From positions 1 through 38,113 of the IMG/VR virus record IMGVR_UViG_3300031823_000018: DNA of 38,113 nucleotides. One strand, 5' to 3'. The notes beneath the pieces were generated by a model. It searched no databases. It had not been told where the DNA came from and worked only from the letters and a program-made list of their open reading frames with translations. A program made the position numbers and the translations under genes. Origin of the DNA: a virus. Positions within the stretch are counted from its first letter, which is position 1, and each line of letters starts with the position of its first letter. This document shows, piece after piece, positions 16,548 through 23,498 of this stretch.

Positions 16548-16835
16548 TTACGAGATCAGTTCCAACTCGATCGCCAGCGGTCGGCCGTTGTGCTGGCCCA
16601 ACACGAAGCTCGCCCGTTGGCCGCATTCCAACTCAGTCACGCCCAACGCCTCCACCGCGGTACGGTGGACGAATAAATCGCGCCCGGCCGGGGCTAGCAT
16701 CGGGTCATCAGGCACGATGAATCCCCAGCCATAGCCGGGGTCAGAGCGATAAAACCGCACCGTCCCGAGATGACGGGTCTCGCCGGCATCGGTCTCAGGC
16801 GGTGGATCATCAGGTGGTGTAAGATGGTTCGGCAT
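16548..16835 (-). CDS. Cold-shock-domain-like protein (95 aa)
   Basis: After a Pro-rich acidic N-terminus (residues 1-22), the rest follows the cold-shock fold: GTVRFYRSDPGYGWGFIVPD (RNP1-like YGWGFI in place of KGFGFI), RDLFVHRTAVEALGV (RNP2-like LFVH), GQRASFVLGQHNGRPLAIEL. Proteins of this family bind single-stranded RNA or DNA and can melt RNA hairpins or antiterminate. It lies 13 bases upstream of the portal start and downstream of structured element copy C, so action on phage transcripts is an attractive but unproven idea. Slightly longer than the usual 65-70 aa. Confidence 0.75.
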   Translation of the reverse strand: MPNHLTPPDDPPPETDAGETRHLGTVRFYRSDPGYGWGFIVPDDPMLAPAGRDLFVHRTAVEALGVTELECGQRASFVLGQHNGRPLAIELELIS

Positions 16836-16840
16836 GCGGG

Positions 16841-17167
16841 TCAGCCTTGAATATCGCGCTTCTGGCGCAGCACACGATCGATGTCAGATTGGGTAGGCAT
16901 CTTGGTGAGCGACCGGCGCAGCTCGCGGCGGCGACGGCGTTGGTCCTGCTCCAGGTAAGTCTTCAGCACCACCTCGTAGTCGAGCGGATGCAAGGTAATG
17001 GCGTCGGCGTGGACGATCGGCACCGGCTCACCAATGCGAAACACGCCCAGAAGCTTGCCCTTGGCATAAAGCGCTTGCACGCCCTCAGGAATCTCTGACG
17101 ACTTGCGCACAACCAAACCGTTGATCTCGCGCGGCGCATAGCCCACGGGTTTGCGGGTTTTTTCCAT
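16841..17167 (-). CDS. Hypothetical phage protein (108 aa)
   Basis: First gene of the operon leading to the portal. N-terminal part has the segment VVRKSSEIPEGVQALYAKGK followed by LLGVFRIGEPVPI; the C-terminal part is highly basic and helical (DQRRRRRELRRSLTKM). The middle resembles, weakly, the 70-aa protein at 1865-2077. The start at 17167 (ATG) is reasonable, although its ribosome site is poor. Structured element copy C lies about 90 bases upstream on the same strand. Function unknown. Confidence 0.7.
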   Translation of the reverse strand: MEKTRKPVGYAPREINGLVVRKSSEIPEGVQALYAKGKLLGVFRIGEPVPIVHADAITLHPLDYEVVLKTYLEQDQRRRRRELRRSLTKMPTQSDIDRVLRQKRDIQG

Positions 17168-17255
17168 GACAAATTTGATCCTTGAGTCAAGCGGCGCCAG
17201 GCCGCACGGCAGCTCTGCCAGCTAAAACAATATCTTAGCGCGCTGGCGCTTAATT

Positions 17256-17396
17256 ACTTGAAAGTGAATAAGGCCGACAAGCCGACTGCCAGTATATACA
17301 AATTGCTAGCCTTAAGGGTGGTGGGGAGGCCATGCTCCAGGTGAAACCCAGAAAACCCATGCTTCCCCACCATTCTAAGGTCCGGTCTTCTTTCCA
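17256..17396. repeat. Structured intergenic element, copy C
   Basis: Longer version of the element, shared with copy D over about 140 bases. Plus-strand order: direct repeat GCCGAC-AA-GCCGAC, TATATA at 17293-17298, GCTAGCCTTAAG, then the main stem 17320-17330 with 17361-17371 (GGTGGGGAGGC with GCTTCCCCACC, 11 pairs including one G.U). The stem closes a 30-nt loop with GTGAAACCCA, and a conserved CTTCTTTCC follows. A T-A pair here replaces a C-G pair in the other copies, which supports a real helix. Read on the minus strand, TATACT faces the 108-aa/cold-shock/portal operon. It occupies most of the 266-base gap. Confidence 0.8.
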
Positions 17397-17433
17397 GGGG
17401 CGCCATCCGCGCGCCCCACGCGATCATAAAAAA

Positions 17434-17661
17434 TCAAAAATCGCGCAAATGCGTCAAACTCTCGGCCATCGGTATCACGTTACCTTGCGCCAGAGCAGCT
17501 ACCGCTTCATCAAGTCGGCGATCGCGAAACTGACAAAGCCAGAGCACATTTTCATCTAAACTCAAGCGGCGCACCCGCGTCATCTCGGCGCGCAACGCCC
17601 GCTCCAGTGCAGGGTGTTGGGTGGTCAGTCCGTCCGCGATAATGCGCGAAAAGCGGCTCAT
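17434..17661 (-). CDS. Hypothetical helical protein (75 aa)
   Basis: Begins MSRFSRIIADGLTTQHPALE and ends SLTHLRDF; predicted mostly helical, soluble, with no recognised motif. The ATG overlaps the stop of the preceding membrane-protein gene (ATGA), which selects this start over a longer in-frame reading that would run through the upstream gene. It is the last gene before element copy C, so the transcript may end or be processed there. Confidence 0.7.
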   Translation of the reverse strand: MSRFSRIIADGLTTQHPALERALRAEMTRVRRLSLDENVLWLCQFRDRRLDEAVAALAQGNVIPMAESLTHLRDF

Positions 17662-17870
17662 GGATGATGCCCCCACAGGCTCAGCAGCACCAACAGCGTG
17701 CCGAACCAGAACATGACGATGCCCAGCAAGACCAAGAAGGCATTTTCGCGGCGCTGTTGGAGTCGCCGGCGTTGGGAATCGTGCATCCAAGGCTTTGTCT
17801 TCTCCTGGCGCTTGGCCCATTCCGCGTTCGACTGTTCGATCCAGTCCTTATTCGATTCATCGCTCATCAT
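17658..17870 (-). CDS. Single-pass membrane protein (70 aa)
   Basis: Charged N-terminal part (about residues 1-42, rich in Glu, Lys, Arg, Trp) followed by one membrane helix (NAFLVLLGIVMFWFGTLLVLL) and a very short tail. The start at 17870 overlaps the stop of the upstream methyltransferase-like gene (ATGA), and its own stop overlaps the next start the same way, giving a tightly coupled trio. No specific family recognised; small anchor proteins like this are frequent in phage lysis and structural modules. Confidence 0.7.
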   Translation of the reverse strand: MMSDESNKDWIEQSNAEWAKRQEKTKPWMHDSQRRRLQQRRENAFLVLLGIVMFWFGTLLVLLSLWGHHP

Positions 17871-18439
17871 TCCAACTCCCGGCGCAGGCACCGATCAAGA
17901 ATTGATCCAGCACTCACCGGCGCCAGCACGATGATATCGTAAGGGTGCCGCCAGTAGCCGTAGCCCCCTTGCTGCGCCCGCTCGAAGATCTCCGCGCGCT
18001 GCGGGGCATGGTGGCGCGGCACATCAAAGCAATGGGCGTCATCAATGGCAATGATGTGCACCCAAGGTGAGGTATTGATGATATCCAACTCGTCAAGCAG
18101 CGGCCAATCATCGACCGCGCCAAATTGTGGCGCGGCGACATGCGCATCCAGCCAGAAGAATGATTGCCGCCCGAGAGACGCCACCAGGCCCGGCAGCAGG
18201 GTGCGCGAATCGCCCAGCCAGAACGTGATGTTGGCGCAGCCCTGCTCCTGGCAATTGGCGCGGCCGCCGGCCTGAAACGCCGGATTGATCTCGATGGTGT
18301 GAACCTCATCGAACATCTGCGACGCCAAGCGCGTACTGCGGCCATCATAGGTGCCGGTCTCGACACAAATTTGCAGCGCATACTGCTTGATTAACGGCAG
18401 CAACACCACGTCCAGCGGCGGGTCGGCCAAACAGCCCAT
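17867..18439 (-). CDS. Class I SAM-dependent methyltransferase-like protein (190 aa)
   Basis: Rossmann-type pattern: motif I region CVETGTYDGRSTRLASQ (variant of E/DxGxxxGxS), acidic post-I position VHTIEINP, and motif SFFWLDAHV. These resemble FkbM/class I methyltransferases that act on small molecules or glycans. Typical size for a minimal catalytic domain. No DNA-methyltransferase motif IV (D/N/SPPY) is present, so the substrate is not evidently DNA. I chose the ATG at 18439 because GAGG lies nine bases upstream; 18448 is possible. It overlaps the downstream membrane-protein gene by four bases. A role in modifying a phage structure or a host surface molecule is speculative. Confidence 0.65.
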   Translation of the reverse strand: MGCLADPPLDVVLLPLIKQYALQICVETGTYDGRSTRLASQMFDEVHTIEINPAFQAGGRANCQEQGCANITFWLGDSRTLLPGLVASLGRQSFFWLDAHVAAPQFGAVDDWPLLDELDIINTSPWVHIIAIDDAHCFDVPRHHAPQRAEIFERAQQGGYGYWRHPYDIIVLAPVSAGSILDRCLRRELE

Positions 18440-18472
18440 GTCTAGCACCTCGCTCTTCTATACGAATCGCCG

Positions 18473-18940
18473 TTAAGGCGACGAAGGGAAGAAGTGTTTG
18501 GGTTCCGGCGGCTTCTTCCAACACAATAAGTAATGCTGCTGACACAAGTCGCGGCGGAAGGTCGGCGCATCGCAATACAAGCCGGTCGGCCGCTCCTTGT
18601 TATTCCACAACGGGTAGCGGCAGGTGGCCGAGGGTTGCAGGCGCGTTTGAGTTTCATACAAAGGACGAATGAACCCCAAACCGTCGCGACGCCCTTGTTT
18701 ATTGGCGCGCTCAACGGCAAGCGAACGCTTGGCTTGCCGCTCACGATAGGTTTCCTTCGGTGGGTTGCCAGACTTGATCGGCGATGGGCGAGGGGTGAGG
18801 CGCATCGCACGCACGTGGCGGCGCACGCTCGACATAGTACGATGCACCTGCCGGCCGATCTCACACACCGGGACGCCAGCTTGCCAAAGTGTGCGCACCG
18901 CATCGGTTTGGGCCTGAGTCCAAGTGAAACGGCGATCCAT
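18473..18940 (-). CDS. GcrA-like regulator (155 aa)
   Basis: The N-terminal helix-turn-helix reads FTWTQAQTDAVRTLWQAGVP then EIGRQVHRTMSSVRRHVRAM, the GcrA pattern 'WT.e.v..L..LW.eG.s..eIg..lg.s..aV..k'. The C-terminal half has the Cys-rich segment TCRYPLW, LYCDAP and LCQQHY, matching the GcrA C-terminal 'C.wP.g.....FCg....Yc..H' signature. In alphaproteobacteria GcrA is a sigma70 cofactor that activates promoters carrying CcrM-methylated GANTC. A phage copy could redirect host transcription, and it belongs with the phage beta-class methyltransferase nearby. The start overlaps the upstream stop (TGATG). Confidence 0.8.
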   Translation of the reverse strand: MDRRFTWTQAQTDAVRTLWQAGVPVCEIGRQVHRTMSSVRRHVRAMRLTPRPSPIKSGNPPKETYRERQAKRSLAVERANKQGRRDGLGFIRPLYETQTRLQPSATCRYPLWNNKERPTGLYCDAPTFRRDLCQQHYLLCWKKPPEPKHFFPSSP

Positions 18941-19368
18941 CAGTAAGTCTGGTCTGGAGCAAAACAACGAATATGGGTCTCAACGGTCGATCCATCGGCG
19001 CTGCTTCGCCGAATGATGTAGCCGCTCCACCAAGCGATGCCGCTGCCTGTCGGGTTCATGGTGTGCAGCACCGCCTCTTTCTCCACAGTGTAGTAAACCC
19101 CAGCCTGCGGCTTCTCCTCGGTGATCACCGTCTCCGGATGCAGGAAAGTGACTTCATAGTGATCACCATTGATCCGCCAATTAACCATGCGGCCATCGGC
19201 CAACGAGCAACAGGCGCCCAGATCGCTGGATTGCGAGAGGAACCACCCGCCGTACTCGCGCATTCGCTGCTCTTCCTCACTGCCTGAGGGGGCCGGCGCG
19301 CCATGAGCAGCGGCAAACACAAGCAACGCGCTACCAACGGTCAGGTGAATCAGCGTACGCATGGCCAT
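18940..19368 (-). CDS. Exported protein with signal peptide (142 aa)
   Basis: Residues 1-24 form a classical Sec signal (MRTLIHLTVGSALLVFAAAH, AHGA-like cleavage site). The mature protein has three Cys (ACCSLADGRM, HIRCFAPDQ) and aromatic beta-rich segments (YEVTFLHPETVITEEKP; IAWWSGYIIR). It resembles small periplasmic proteins carrying a 'DLGACCSLADGR' motif found in many alphaproteobacterial genomes and phages; the function is unknown to me. The start at 19368 has GGGAG upstream. It is translationally coupled to the GcrA gene through TGATG. Confidence 0.7.
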   Translation of the reverse strand: MAMRTLIHLTVGSALLVFAAAHGAPAPSGSEEEQRMREYGGWFLSQSSDLGACCSLADGRMVNWRINGDHYEVTFLHPETVITEEKPQAGVYYTVEKEAVLHTMNPTGSGIAWWSGYIIRRSSADGSTVETHIRCFAPDQTY

Positions 19369-19375
19369 TCTCCCA

Positions 19376-19927
19376 TTATTCGTATATGTCACCGTATACG
19401 TAACAATCCGCTGTCGCAGCCGCCCCTTCCGCGGTGGTGAGCGACAGATATATACTATATACGCCGCCCACCACGGCCCATGCCGATGCCGGATAAACAA
19501 TGTTGGCCGACACCAAGGTCAGGTCAAGCGCCAGCGCGCCGGTGGTGACTGCGGTGAAAGCCTGGGTCGCGGCGACGATGGCGGTGCCACCCTTGGCCGT
19601 GGTCGGGTAAATGCCTCCGGCCGCAGTGGCCAGGGTGTGACTGGCATTGAGCACGCTGATTCGGGTCAGACGCACGGATGCGCCGCCCGGGATGAACAAG
19701 GGGATCGCCTGGTCAGTAGTAACGTTGAAATTGGCCCCCAGCAGCTTGCCGATGTAAGGTGAGAAGAATGGGACCGCGCCCGAGGCGATGAGGTCGGCGG
19801 CATCCTGGCCACTGGCCGGGGCGGTGATATGGCCATTGATGTCGGGCGTGTAGAGCACCCCCGAGCGCGGAAGAATCGCCTGATTGACGCTCGGCGCCAC
19901 CCAGATTGTATTACGAACTTGTGCCAT
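19376..19927 (-). CDS. Probable head or tail structural protein (183 aa)
   Basis: Ala/Thr/Val/Gly-rich beta protein starting MAQVRNTIWVAPSVNQAILP, with an internal segment LIPGGASVRLTRISVLNAS typical of phage virion decoration or fibre-like proteins. AAGGAG eight bases upstream supports the start at 19927. Its stop is eight bases from the downstream exported-protein gene, and its ATG overlaps the stop of the 91-aa gene. The structural assignment comes from composition and context; no domain was recognised with confidence. Confidence 0.6.
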   Translation of the reverse strand: MAQVRNTIWVAPSVNQAILPRSGVLYTPDINGHITAPASGQDAADLIASGAVPFFSPYIGKLLGANFNVTTDQAIPLFIPGGASVRLTRISVLNASHTLATAAGGIYPTTAKGGTAIVAATQAFTAVTTGALALDLTLVSANIVYPASAWAVVGGVYSIYLSLTTAEGAAATADCYVYGDIYE

Positions 19928-20202
19928 CAGCGGTACTCCTTACCACGGTGCGGGTTTTTCATGACAAGAGACAGCCAGCCATCGCCCAGTTCGGTAAATT
20001 CTTCGACCCATCCCCGCGCCATCGCCATCGCTTCGATCGCCGGGCGTGTAGCAGCCAACACAGTCTCGCGGATCACAGGCTGACCGATGACCATCTGGTG
20101 CCAGATCACGCCACAGGCAAAGCCGTGGGTGAACCCCGGCGATTGCTCGGGGAACACGAACACGCGGTGCGCACGCGGCGCGGGAAGGCCGGGGCTTGGC
20201 AT
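19927..20202 (-). CDS. Hypothetical protein (91 aa)
   Basis: Encodes MPSPGLPAPRAHRVFVFPEQ and the helical segment RETVLAATRPAIEAMAMARG, ending WLSLVMKNPHRGKEYR. Soluble and small. The C-terminal part 'W.ee.telgdgWls.vmk' looks like a conserved phage protein of unknown function. The stop overlaps the next start in the operon (TGATG), confirming the frame. Confidence 0.65.
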   Translation of the reverse strand: MPSPGLPAPRAHRVFVFPEQSPGFTHGFACGVIWHQMVIGQPVIRETVLAATRPAIEAMAMARGWVEEFTELGDGWLSLVMKNPHRGKEYR

Positions 20203-20303
20203 GGTCTGACTCAGGGTTACCTTCGGTCAAACAAGAAAGTATTGGCTTTCCACCAAATTGCCGGGTTTGCCCGCTGCGCTCCGCGGTCGAGACGATGTTG
20301 CCA

Positions 20304-20423
20304 TCAAGGTACCACCGGACTATAAGTGCGGCCCACACGACGGGCGATGACGAGAGCAGGCACATTCTGCATCCACAATTGCCGCAAGAGATCAGTATCG
20401 GCAGTCGACCAGTAATTGTTCAT
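20304..20423 (-). CDS. Truncated-looking helix-turn-helix peptide (39 aa)
   Basis: Begins MNNYWSTADTDLLRQLWMQN and continues PALVIARRVGRTYSPV, the first helix-turn-helix of GcrA/Myb-like proteins (W.....LL..LW......IA...GRT...V) without the rest. AGGA lies six bases upstream. Its TGA overlaps an ATG (TGATG) that opens a 25-aa frame ending at 20227. Either the gene is a minimal DNA-binding protein or a frameshift has shortened it. It follows the broken methyltransferase gene at a 12-base gap. Confidence 0.5.
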   Translation of the reverse strand: MNNYWSTADTDLLRQLWMQNVPALVIARRVGRTYSPVVP

Positions 20424-20435
20424 TGCATTCCTATT

Positions 20436-20900
20436 TTAATCTGCGACGACCCGCTCCATGGACGCGTCGGCGCGCCAGAGAAAACCTGAATCGTCGCGCA
20501 AGCGCCGACGCATAAGGGTGACATAGGCGGGATTAAGCTCAATCAACACGGCGTGACGCCCCAGGCGGTTGGCGACGAGGCCGGTGGTGCCCGCGCCGGC
20601 GAAAGGATCAAGGATCGTACAAGGCACCGGATCGCCGGCGGCACAGGCGCAGCCCGGAAACCATGCGGTCTCGCCGCGTACCCGCAAGCCGGCCAGGATG
20701 CGGCGCTTAACATCGCTGGCGTTCTGCACGCCCGCCAGGGCATAGGGCTTGGTGGCCTGCCCCTCGTACCCGCCATCAGCGTTGCCGCCACAGGCGGCCT
20801 GCCATTGGGCGTCGGGAGGGCCTTTTGTCACAGTGCCGACCCAGGGCGCGCGGCATTGGGGGCAGCAACCTTGTGCGCTGGAGCCGGCGGCGATGCAGCG
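20436..20900 (-). pseudogene. C-terminal part of a beta-class DNA methyltransferase
   Basis: Carries [16 protein letters not shown], a Cys-rich segment found in the second half of many phage DNA methyltransferases. Further on is the SAM-binding motif TILDPFAGAGTTGLVANRLG, then VLIELNPAYV. The matching N-terminus, with catalytic motif IV, lies on the same strand 1.86 kb away at 22751-22885. The middle of the protein (well over 100 residues in related enzymes) is missing and replaced by bacterial chromosomal sequence. As assembled the enzyme cannot be made. The join at about 20880-20900 falls within bases readable as both this gene and anmK. Confidence 0.85.
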
Positions 20901-21021
20901 CCTCGTCATACGGCAGGGTGCAGGTGGGGCCGAAGCGGATGATGCGCTCGCCGTCGCTTTCCACCCAGGCCGCGTCCACCCCATCCAGCGAGGTGCCGCT
21001 CATCAACCCGATCGCCCGCAT
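20890..21021 (-). pseudogene. anmK: N-terminal fragment of anhydro-N-acetylmuramic acid kinase
   Basis: About 40 residues beginning [20 protein letters not shown], the diagnostic N-terminus of AnmK with its ATP-binding [12 protein letters not shown] motif. Homology stops after LPYDEAL, where the phage methyltransferase begins in another frame. AnmK recycles anhydromuramic acid in peptidoglycan turnover and is normally about 360-380 aa. Here it is divergent from tyrS, with starts 54 bases apart, as I expect in the chromosome of an acetic-acid-bacterium relative. It is one end of the inserted chromosomal segment. Confidence 0.85.
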
Positions 21022-21074
21022 TCCCCCTCCCCCCACGCTATGCTATGCGAAGGCGACAGCCGCGGAACCGCCCG

Positions 21075-22325
21075 ATGCCCAGCAGTGACTTTCTACACGA
21101 AGCCAGCGAACGCGGCTTCATCCATCAATGCACCGACACCGAAGGGTTGGACGCGGCACTGCGCGCGGGATCGGTTGGCGGCTATATCGGCTTTGATTGC
21201 ACCGCCGACAGCCTCCATGTCGGCAGTCTGGTACAGATCATGCTGCTGCGGCTGATGCAGCGCCACGGGCATCGGCCGGTGGTGCTGATGGGCGGGGGCA
21301 CCACGCGCATCGGCGATCCTTCCGGCAAGGATGAGGCGCGGCAATTGCTGTCCGACGCGCAAATCACCGCCAACATGGCCGGCATTCGCCGCACCTTCGA
21401 TCCCTTCCTGCGCTTCGGCACCGGGCAGGGCGATGCGATGATGGTCAACAATGCCGATTGGCTGGATGGCCTCGGCTACATTCCGCTGCTGCGCGACGTG
21501 GGGGTGCATTTCACCATCAGCCGCATGCTGGGTTTTGAATCCGTGCAGCTTCGCCTGGCGCGTGAGCAGCCGCTGACCTTCCTCGAATTCAATTACATGA
21601 TTTTGCAAGCGTACGATTTTCGCGAACTGTTTCGCCGCCACGGCGCGGTGCTGCAAATGGGTGGCTCCGACCAATGGGGCAACATCGTCTGCGGCATCGA
21701 ACTGGCCCGCCGCACCGACAACGCGGCGCTCTTCGGCCTCACCACGCCGCTGATCACCACCGCATCGGGTGCGAAGATGGGCAAGACCGCGCGTGGTGCG
21801 GTGTGGCTGACGGCGGATCGCACCAGTGCCTATGACTATTGGCAATTCTGGCGCAACACCGAAGACGCCGATGTCGGCCGCTTTTTGCGCCTGTTCACCG
21901 ATTTGCCGCTGGCGGAGGTGGCGCGGCTGGAAGCGCTCGGTGGCGCCGAGATCAACGCGGCGAAGAAAATCCTCGCGACCGAAGCCACCAAGTTGGCGCA
22001 TGGACAACAGGCGGCGGAACAAGCGGCAGCGACGGCGAGCGAGACGTTCGAGGTAGGCAGCATCGCCGCCGATCTGCCAACCATTACCGTGGCGCGCGCC
22101 GAACTGGCCGCCGGCATTCCCGCTTTCCGGCTGTTCGCGCAAGCCGGCTTGGCGGAAAGCGGTGGCGAGGCGCGGCGGTTGATCCGTGGCGGTGGCGCGC
22201 GGGTGAACGATTCGCCGGTGGCGGCTGAAGCGCAGCCGATCACGTTGGCGGATTTGCACGACGGCGCCATCAAACTCTCCGCCGGGCGCAAGCATCATCG
22301 TTTGGTTCGCGTGGCCGGCGAATGA
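21075..22325 (+). CDS. tyrS: Tyrosyl-tRNA synthetase (416 aa, complete)
   Basis: Class I aminoacyl-tRNA synthetase that charges tRNA-Tyr. Visible signatures: the substrate pocket [16 protein letters not shown], in which HVGSL (residues 48-52) is the HIGH motif; [17 protein letters not shown]; the tyrosine-binding region GGSDQWGNI; the KMSKS equivalent GAKMGKT at about 232-238; and a C-terminal S4 domain ([20 protein letters not shown]). Length is normal for the bacterial enzyme. I start at [15 protein letters not shown], in line with alphaproteobacterial homologues; an ATG at 21045 is possible. It is an essential host gene, unexpected in a phage region and probably part of an inserted chromosomal segment. 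Nothing in the frame is broken. Confidence 0.95.
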   Translation: MPSSDFLHEASERGFIHQCTDTEGLDAALRAGSVGGYIGFDCTADSLHVGSLVQIMLLRLMQRHGHRPVVLMGGGTTRIGDPSGKDEARQLLSDAQITANMAGIRRTFDPFLRFGTGQGDAMMVNNADWLDGLGYIPLLRDVGVHFTISRMLGFESVQLRLAREQPLTFLEFNYMILQAYDFRELFRRHGAVLQMGGSDQWGNIVCGIELARRTDNAALFGLTTPLITTASGAKMGKTARGAVWLTADRTSAYDYWQFWRNTEDADVGRFLRLFTDLPLAEVARLEALGGAEINAAKKILATEATKLAHGQQAAEQAAATASETFEVGSIAADLPTITVARAELAAGIPAFRLFAQAGLAESGGEARRLIRGGGARVNDSPVAAEAQPITLADLHDGAIKLSAGRKHHRLVRVAGE

Positions 22326-22579
22326 TGGCGCTATCCCGCTTTCTGCTGCTGGCACTGCTGATACTGCCCGCCGGCGTGGCGCGGGCGGATAGCGGGGCGC
22401 TGTGGCGCATCGTGAACGGGCGCTGCGTGCCCGACCAGCAAGATCACGCCAATCCCGCCCCGTGCGAGGCGGTGGCGCTGGACGGCGGCTGGGCGGCGCT
22501 GAAGGATATTGTCGGCACCACACAATTTCTGCTGATCCCCACCGCGCGCCTTGCGGCGATGCGTTGGGGGAAGAGCTAG
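22322..22579 (+). pseudogene. cdh: N-terminal fragment of CDP-diacylglycerol diphosphatase
   Basis: Signal peptide (SRFLLLALLILPAGVARA) followed by ALWRIVNGRCVPDQQDHANP, APCEAV, GGWAALKDIVG and TQFLLIPTARL, the conserved start of the CDH family (about 250 aa). Homology ends after TARLAA, at the left edge of a 48-bp repeat that supplies the last residues and the stop. ATGA overlap with tyrS (ATG at 22322) shows the two were an operon in the source genome. The intact enzyme hydrolyses CDP-diacylglycerol in the periplasm; this fragment lacks the catalytic part. Confidence 0.75.
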
Positions 22580-22600
22580 ATCGACAGGTTGTCGATCTAG
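22553..22600. repeat. 48-bp repeat, copy 1
   Basis: Matches 29742-29789 at 46 of 48 positions. The right half is a perfect dyad (arms CTAGATCGACA and TGTCGATCTAG, 3-nt loop); the left half reads GCGTTGGGGGAAGAG. It begins exactly where cdh homology ends. The second copy also begins where a short gene-like frame ends. Shared flank sequence outside the 48 bases is not apparent. Confidence 0.8.
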
Positions 22601-22684
22601 CTTGATGATCGACAGGTTGTCGATCTAGCTCTTCGACAGACGAATTGTCTGTCGTGTATCTCCATAGACATATTGTCTATGGAG
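22576..22684. promoter_or_regulatory. Cluster of four related dyads
   Basis: Four inverted repeats: 22576-22600 (11-bp arms, loop GGT), 22607-22625 (8-bp arms, loop GGT), 22634-22654 (8-bp arms CGACAGAC/GTCTGTCG), 22660-22684 (11-bp arms CTCCATAGACA/TGTCTATGGAG). All share a GAC...TTGTC core. The last includes the GGAG ribosome site of the frame that starts at 22693. The layout suits operators of an autoregulated gene, or alternatively a transcript with stacked hairpins. Confidence 0.6.
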
Positions 22685-22692
22685 TCCCGATC

Positions 22693-22750
22693 ATGAACAC
22701 AAAGCAGATGGTTGACGAGATCGTCGACCGATCCCAAGAAATTCTGGGAG
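22693..22750 (+). pseudogene. Start of an unidentified gene behind the dyad cluster
   Basis: ATG with GGAG eight bases upstream, encoding MNTKQMVDEIVDRSQEI before the sequence enters the methyltransferase gene in antisense orientation at about 22750. The frame stays open but downstream codons belong to phage sequence. Too short to identify; the dense dyads upstream suggest an autoregulated gene. Confidence 0.4.
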
Positions 22751-22885
22751 AAGGCCAATCTGATCAATATTGTCATAATCACGCAAATTATAGTAAGGCT
22801 GACTGGTCACAACGCAATGAACGCTTTGGTCAGGCAGATCTGCCAATTGTTGGCGGCAATCACCCATCAGTATGTCGACCGTCAT
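22751..22885 (-). pseudogene. N-terminal part of a beta-class DNA methyltransferase
   Basis: Start codon at 22885, 14 bases after the upstream gene. It encodes MTVDILMGDCRQQLADLPDQ, then HCVVTSQPYYNLRDY and DQIGL, the usual opening of phage N6-adenine/N4-cytosine methyltransferases with motif IV. The motif reads SQPY in place of the common SPPY, a substitution at a position near the catalytic pocket. After DQIGL the family pattern stops. The C-terminus is at 20436-20900. Beta-class enzymes include CcrM, the partner of GcrA in alphaproteobacteria. Confidence 0.85.
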
Positions 22886-22898
22886 GCGGCAACCAGGA

Positions 22899-23387
22899 TC
22901 AATTGCATGTATCGCGCAACGCCTTGTGGAGCGGCAGCGCCGCTTGTGCACGATACCACTCAGCAAGTTTCTTGTGCCTTGACGCCAGCGCGAGGTGACG
23001 GGCGGCCTCGGCCTCATGCAGATCGGACAGCAAAGACAGCATCGGCGACTGCGCGTCCGCCAATACTGAGGTTTGCACATGCCGCCGCGCGCGCTTGGAT
23101 AATCGGAACGCGCGGCGCAACACGCTCGCGGTCTCTGGCCGGGCGTCGCCCACAGGATCCACCGCCGGCTTGCGCGGCGTCTTGGGCGTGCTAGGCATCT
23201 TGGCGAACCGCTCGGTATCCAGATCGTCGAGGATCTTAAAGGTGCTCCGACCGCCAGGCCGAGAATAGTTCTGGACCACCCCAGCCCCCGGCACGCCGAG
23301 CGGCTCGTAATCGGACGGCAAGCCGCCCTGGCCGCCGGCGGTCACGCTGGTATGCTCCTCCACTTTAGACGGAAACCACGATGCCAT
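22899..23387 (-). CDS. Hypothetical phage protein (162 aa)
   Basis: N-terminal half is loop-rich with Gly and Pro (MASWFPSKVEEHTSVTAGGQ); C-terminal half is helical (SLLSDLHEAEAARHLALASR). GGAG nine bases upstream supports the start at 23387. It directly precedes the methyltransferase start with 13 bases between. No family recognised; size and place fit a small virion or packaging-associated protein. Confidence 0.65.
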   Translation of the reverse strand: MASWFPSKVEEHTSVTAGGQGGLPSDYEPLGVPGAGVVQNYSRPGGRSTFKILDDLDTERFAKMPSTPKTPRKPAVDPVGDARPETASVLRRAFRLSKRARRHVQTSVLADAQSPMLSLLSDLHEAEAARHLALASRHKKLAEWYRAQAALPLHKALRDTCN

Positions 23388-23498
23388 GATCCACTCCCCT
23401 CATTCAGTTATACGAGAAGACAACACGCGCCGGCACGCATCTGCTAATACCAACCAAAACAAAGGCCGACGCCGGCGCGAGAGAGGCGCACCAGGTAG

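Larger units (their letters stand above)
20890..22750. other. Bacterial chromosomal segment inside a phage methyltransferase gene
   Basis: Contains the start of anmK, complete tyrS, the start of cdh, a dyad cluster and the start of one further gene. On the left it joins the methyltransferase C-terminus, on the right its N-terminus, both in the minus orientation. No transposase, integrase or target duplication is visible at either edge. Because part of the methyltransferase has been lost, this is a replacement and not a simple insertion. True illegitimate recombination and a metagenomic or amplification chimera are both possible. Confidence 0.75.

Noticed and set aside
21093-22523. Long leftward frame antisense to tyrS (476 codons)
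   Set aside because: tyrS on the other strand has every family motif; the antisense frame is a composition artefact.
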